Origin: Allofranklinella schreckenbergeri
GTDB lineage: Bacteria; Pseudomonadota; Gammaproteobacteria; Burkholderiales; Burkholderiaceae_C
Direction of reading: 5' to 3'
Assembly (NCBI RefSeq): GCF_003703475.1
Contig: NZ_RDQM01000003.1
Span: 157,756 to 221,755 of the forward strand
DNA: 64,000 bases
Position numbers and translations under genes: made by a program. Position 1 is the first letter of the stretch. Every line of letters starts with the position of its first letter. Positions 63,058-64,000 of the stretch are shown here, piece after piece. The notes under the pieces were generated by a model that ran no database searches, was not told the DNA's origin, and saw nothing but the letters and a program-made list of their open reading frames with translations.

Positions 63058-63877
63058 GGCCGAATCGACATTCATCCGGTATCTTCGGCGGATGTCCAAG
63101 ACCAAGCATCCGCGGCCCAGCCGCTACGAATTGACCCAAACCCAATGGGAGCGGATCGAAGACCTGCTCCCAGGTAAGATCGGTGACCCTGGGCGTACGG
63201 CAGCGGACAACCGCAGCTTTGTCAATGGCGTGCTGTGGGTATTGCGCTCCGGGGCGCGCTGGAGCGATCTGCCCACGCGCTACGGAGCCTACAAGAGCGT
63301 GCACAAGCGCTTCACCCGCTGGGCGGCCAAGGGCATCTGGGAGCTGGTGTTCCAGTCCCTGATTCAGGATCGAAGCAACGAGTATCTGATGATCGACAGC
63401 AGCATTGTCCGGGCGCACGCACAGGCGGCGACCGGAAAAGGGGGCGGCGCACCCGGCTCTGGGGCGTTGCCGAGGAGGTCTGAGCACGAAGATCCACATG
63501 GCGACAGATGGCCAGGGCCGACCGGTGCGATTCATCCTCACTGGTGGCCAGCGTAACGACATCACGCAAGCCCCGGCGCTGCTGGCCGGGTTCAAGCCCA
63601 AGTACGTCTTGGCCGACAAAGGCTATGACAGCCGGCAACTGGTGGCGCTGATCCACTCGCTCGGCGCCCAGCCGGTGATCCCGCCTCGCAGCTGCCAGCA
63701 ACCGCGCGCCTACGACAAGGCACTCTACCGGCTACGCAATCGCATCGAGCGTTGCTTTGCCAGGCTCAAACAGTTCCGCCGCATCGCCACTCGCTTCGAC
63801 CGCAAGCCCTCCCACTTCCTGGCCTTCCTCTACCTCGCATCGATTCCCTTGTGGGTGGGGTGAATGTCGATTCGGCC
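63058..63877 (+). mobile_element. IS5-family insertion sequence, copy 2 (full length)
   Basis: An 820-base element with 17-base terminal inverted repeats GGCCGAATCGACATTCA / TGAATGTCGATTCGGCC and flanking TA (CTAG on both sides). It is nearly identical to copy 1 but carries the complete ORFA region. It forms the right border of the siderophore block and is inverted relative to copy 1. A different transposase-bearing element begins immediately to its right. Confidence 0.93.
63092..63863 (+). CDS. IS5-family transposase (ORFA/ORFB, frameshift)
   Basis: ORFA starts at ATG 63092 ([22 protein letters not shown]4096-like N-terminal part) and reads to 63556; ORFB (63498 or earlier to 63863) carries the rest of the DDE catalytic domain: IDSSIVRAH (first Asp) in ORFA, then ADKGYDS (second Asp) and the Y-(2)-R-(3)-E-(6)-K signature YRLRNRIERCFARLK in ORFB. 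Joining them requires a frame change at the AAAAGGGGG run (about 63436-63444). Copy 1 has six G residues there and fits a -1 shift; this copy has five and would need +1 or -2, so activity is doubtful. Confidence 0.85.
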
Positions 63878-63901
63878 TAGAGCGTGTTATGCACTTTTCC
63901 G
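63878..63901 (+). repeat. IS-end-like sequence before the terminal transposase gene
   Basis: TAGAGCGTGTTATGCACTTT followed by TCCG. It is identical over 20 bases to 4374-4355 (minus) and lies 34 bases upstream of a transposase ATG, so it is probably the left end of that element. The element's right end is outside the window. Confidence 0.55.
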
Positions 63902-63934
63902 AGAGGTGGTGCTGAGCTTGGATACAGTGCCAGC

Positions 63935-64000
63935 ATGTCTCGCAAGCCTTACCCCAGTGATGTCAGCGATGAAGAATGGAGCTTTGTCGCACCTTATCTG
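63935..64000 (+). CDS. Transposase (IS5-like, DUF4096 type), N-terminal part only
   Basis: The first 22 codons (MSRKPYPSDVSDEEWSFVAP, then YL) are inside the window; the rest is cut by its end. The start of the form SDEEWSFVAPYL is typical of IS5/IS1031-type transposase N-termini. It is different from the transposase of copies 1 and 2. An IS-end-like sequence at 63878-63901 precedes it. Confidence 0.75.
   Translation, partial: MSRKPYPSDVSDEEWSFVAPYL

Noticed and set aside
53789..63877. Possible phage or integrative element instead of an IS-bracketed block
   Set aside because: No integrase, phage or conjugation genes were seen; the ends are ordinary IS5-type terminal repeats.

Overview
The window reads as a chromosomal segment of a high-GC betaproteobacterium, most likely order Burkholderiales and probably family Comamonadaceae. 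Clues are the long-form QueF, an elongation factor P with Arg32 of the EarP-modified type, the ypjD / PP0621-family / pilS gene order, a BMP-type nucleoside ABC transporter, polyhydroxybutyrate-type 3-hydroxybutyrate dehydrogenase and valine-catabolic genes. This placement is inference from gene content. No rRNA, CRISPR array, phage module or replication origin was seen. One tRNA (Ser, anticodon GCU) is present.

Layout. 1-6.8 kb: a lipoprotein start, dUTPase, an alpha/beta hydrolase, 3-hydroxybutyrate dehydrogenase, uracil phosphoribosyltransferase, a HIT protein, a short superfamily I helicase, a small membrane protein and a DUF971 protein. 6.9-12.1 kb: a BMP-family nucleoside-type ABC importer (ATPase, two permeases, lipoprotein), divergent from queF. 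13.5-19.4 kb: a one-strand block starting with mmsA and ending with mmsB (valine degradation), with an acyl-CoA dehydrogenase between them and unrelated small genes (ydhR-like, lprI-like, yeaL-like, tfoX-like, crcB) interspersed. 19.7-30.3 kb: a zinc-ribbon protein, an AT-richer EamA transporter/LysR pair, hemW, pldA, a Fur-family regulator, holC, an SBF-like transporter, lctP and a divergent XRE-cupin regulator. 30.4-44.7 kb: tRNA-Ser, lysC, tsaE-amiC, queG, pbpC, the ypjD-PP0621-pilS operon, a Yip1 protein, a nitroreductase, prmC, a RelE/HigB-type toxin-antitoxin pair and folK. 44.8-53.7 kb: gdhA, efp, an FAD oxidoreductase, a calcium ATPase plus Ca2+/cation antiporter operon, and pyk.

53.8-63.9 kb is an accessory block: a siderophore-uptake locus (AraC regulator, TonB-dependent receptor, RhtX/FptX-like MFS permease and two exporter-fold ABC half-transporters of YbtP/YbtQ type, mostly overlapping) followed by a toxin remnant and its orphan antitoxin. 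It is bracketed by two copies of one IS5-family element in inverted orientation. The left copy is decayed: its start codon is lost and it carries a 156-base internal deletion. No siderophore biosynthesis genes are present, so the locus looks like uptake of foreign siderophores. The window ends in the start of a second, different transposase gene.

The most unusual feature is a dispersed family of about fourteen AT-rich, 65-80-base palindromic repeats found only between genes (or at gene edges) from 0.7 to 53.8 kb. They have inverted arms of the type CAAATCAAAAGGAAATAAA / TTTTCCTTTTGATTTGTAA around a conserved, asymmetric core GTTTCGGCWTGAT. Most copies point the same way regardless of the strand of neighbouring genes, and some show paired arm changes. 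I do not recognise this as a named family.
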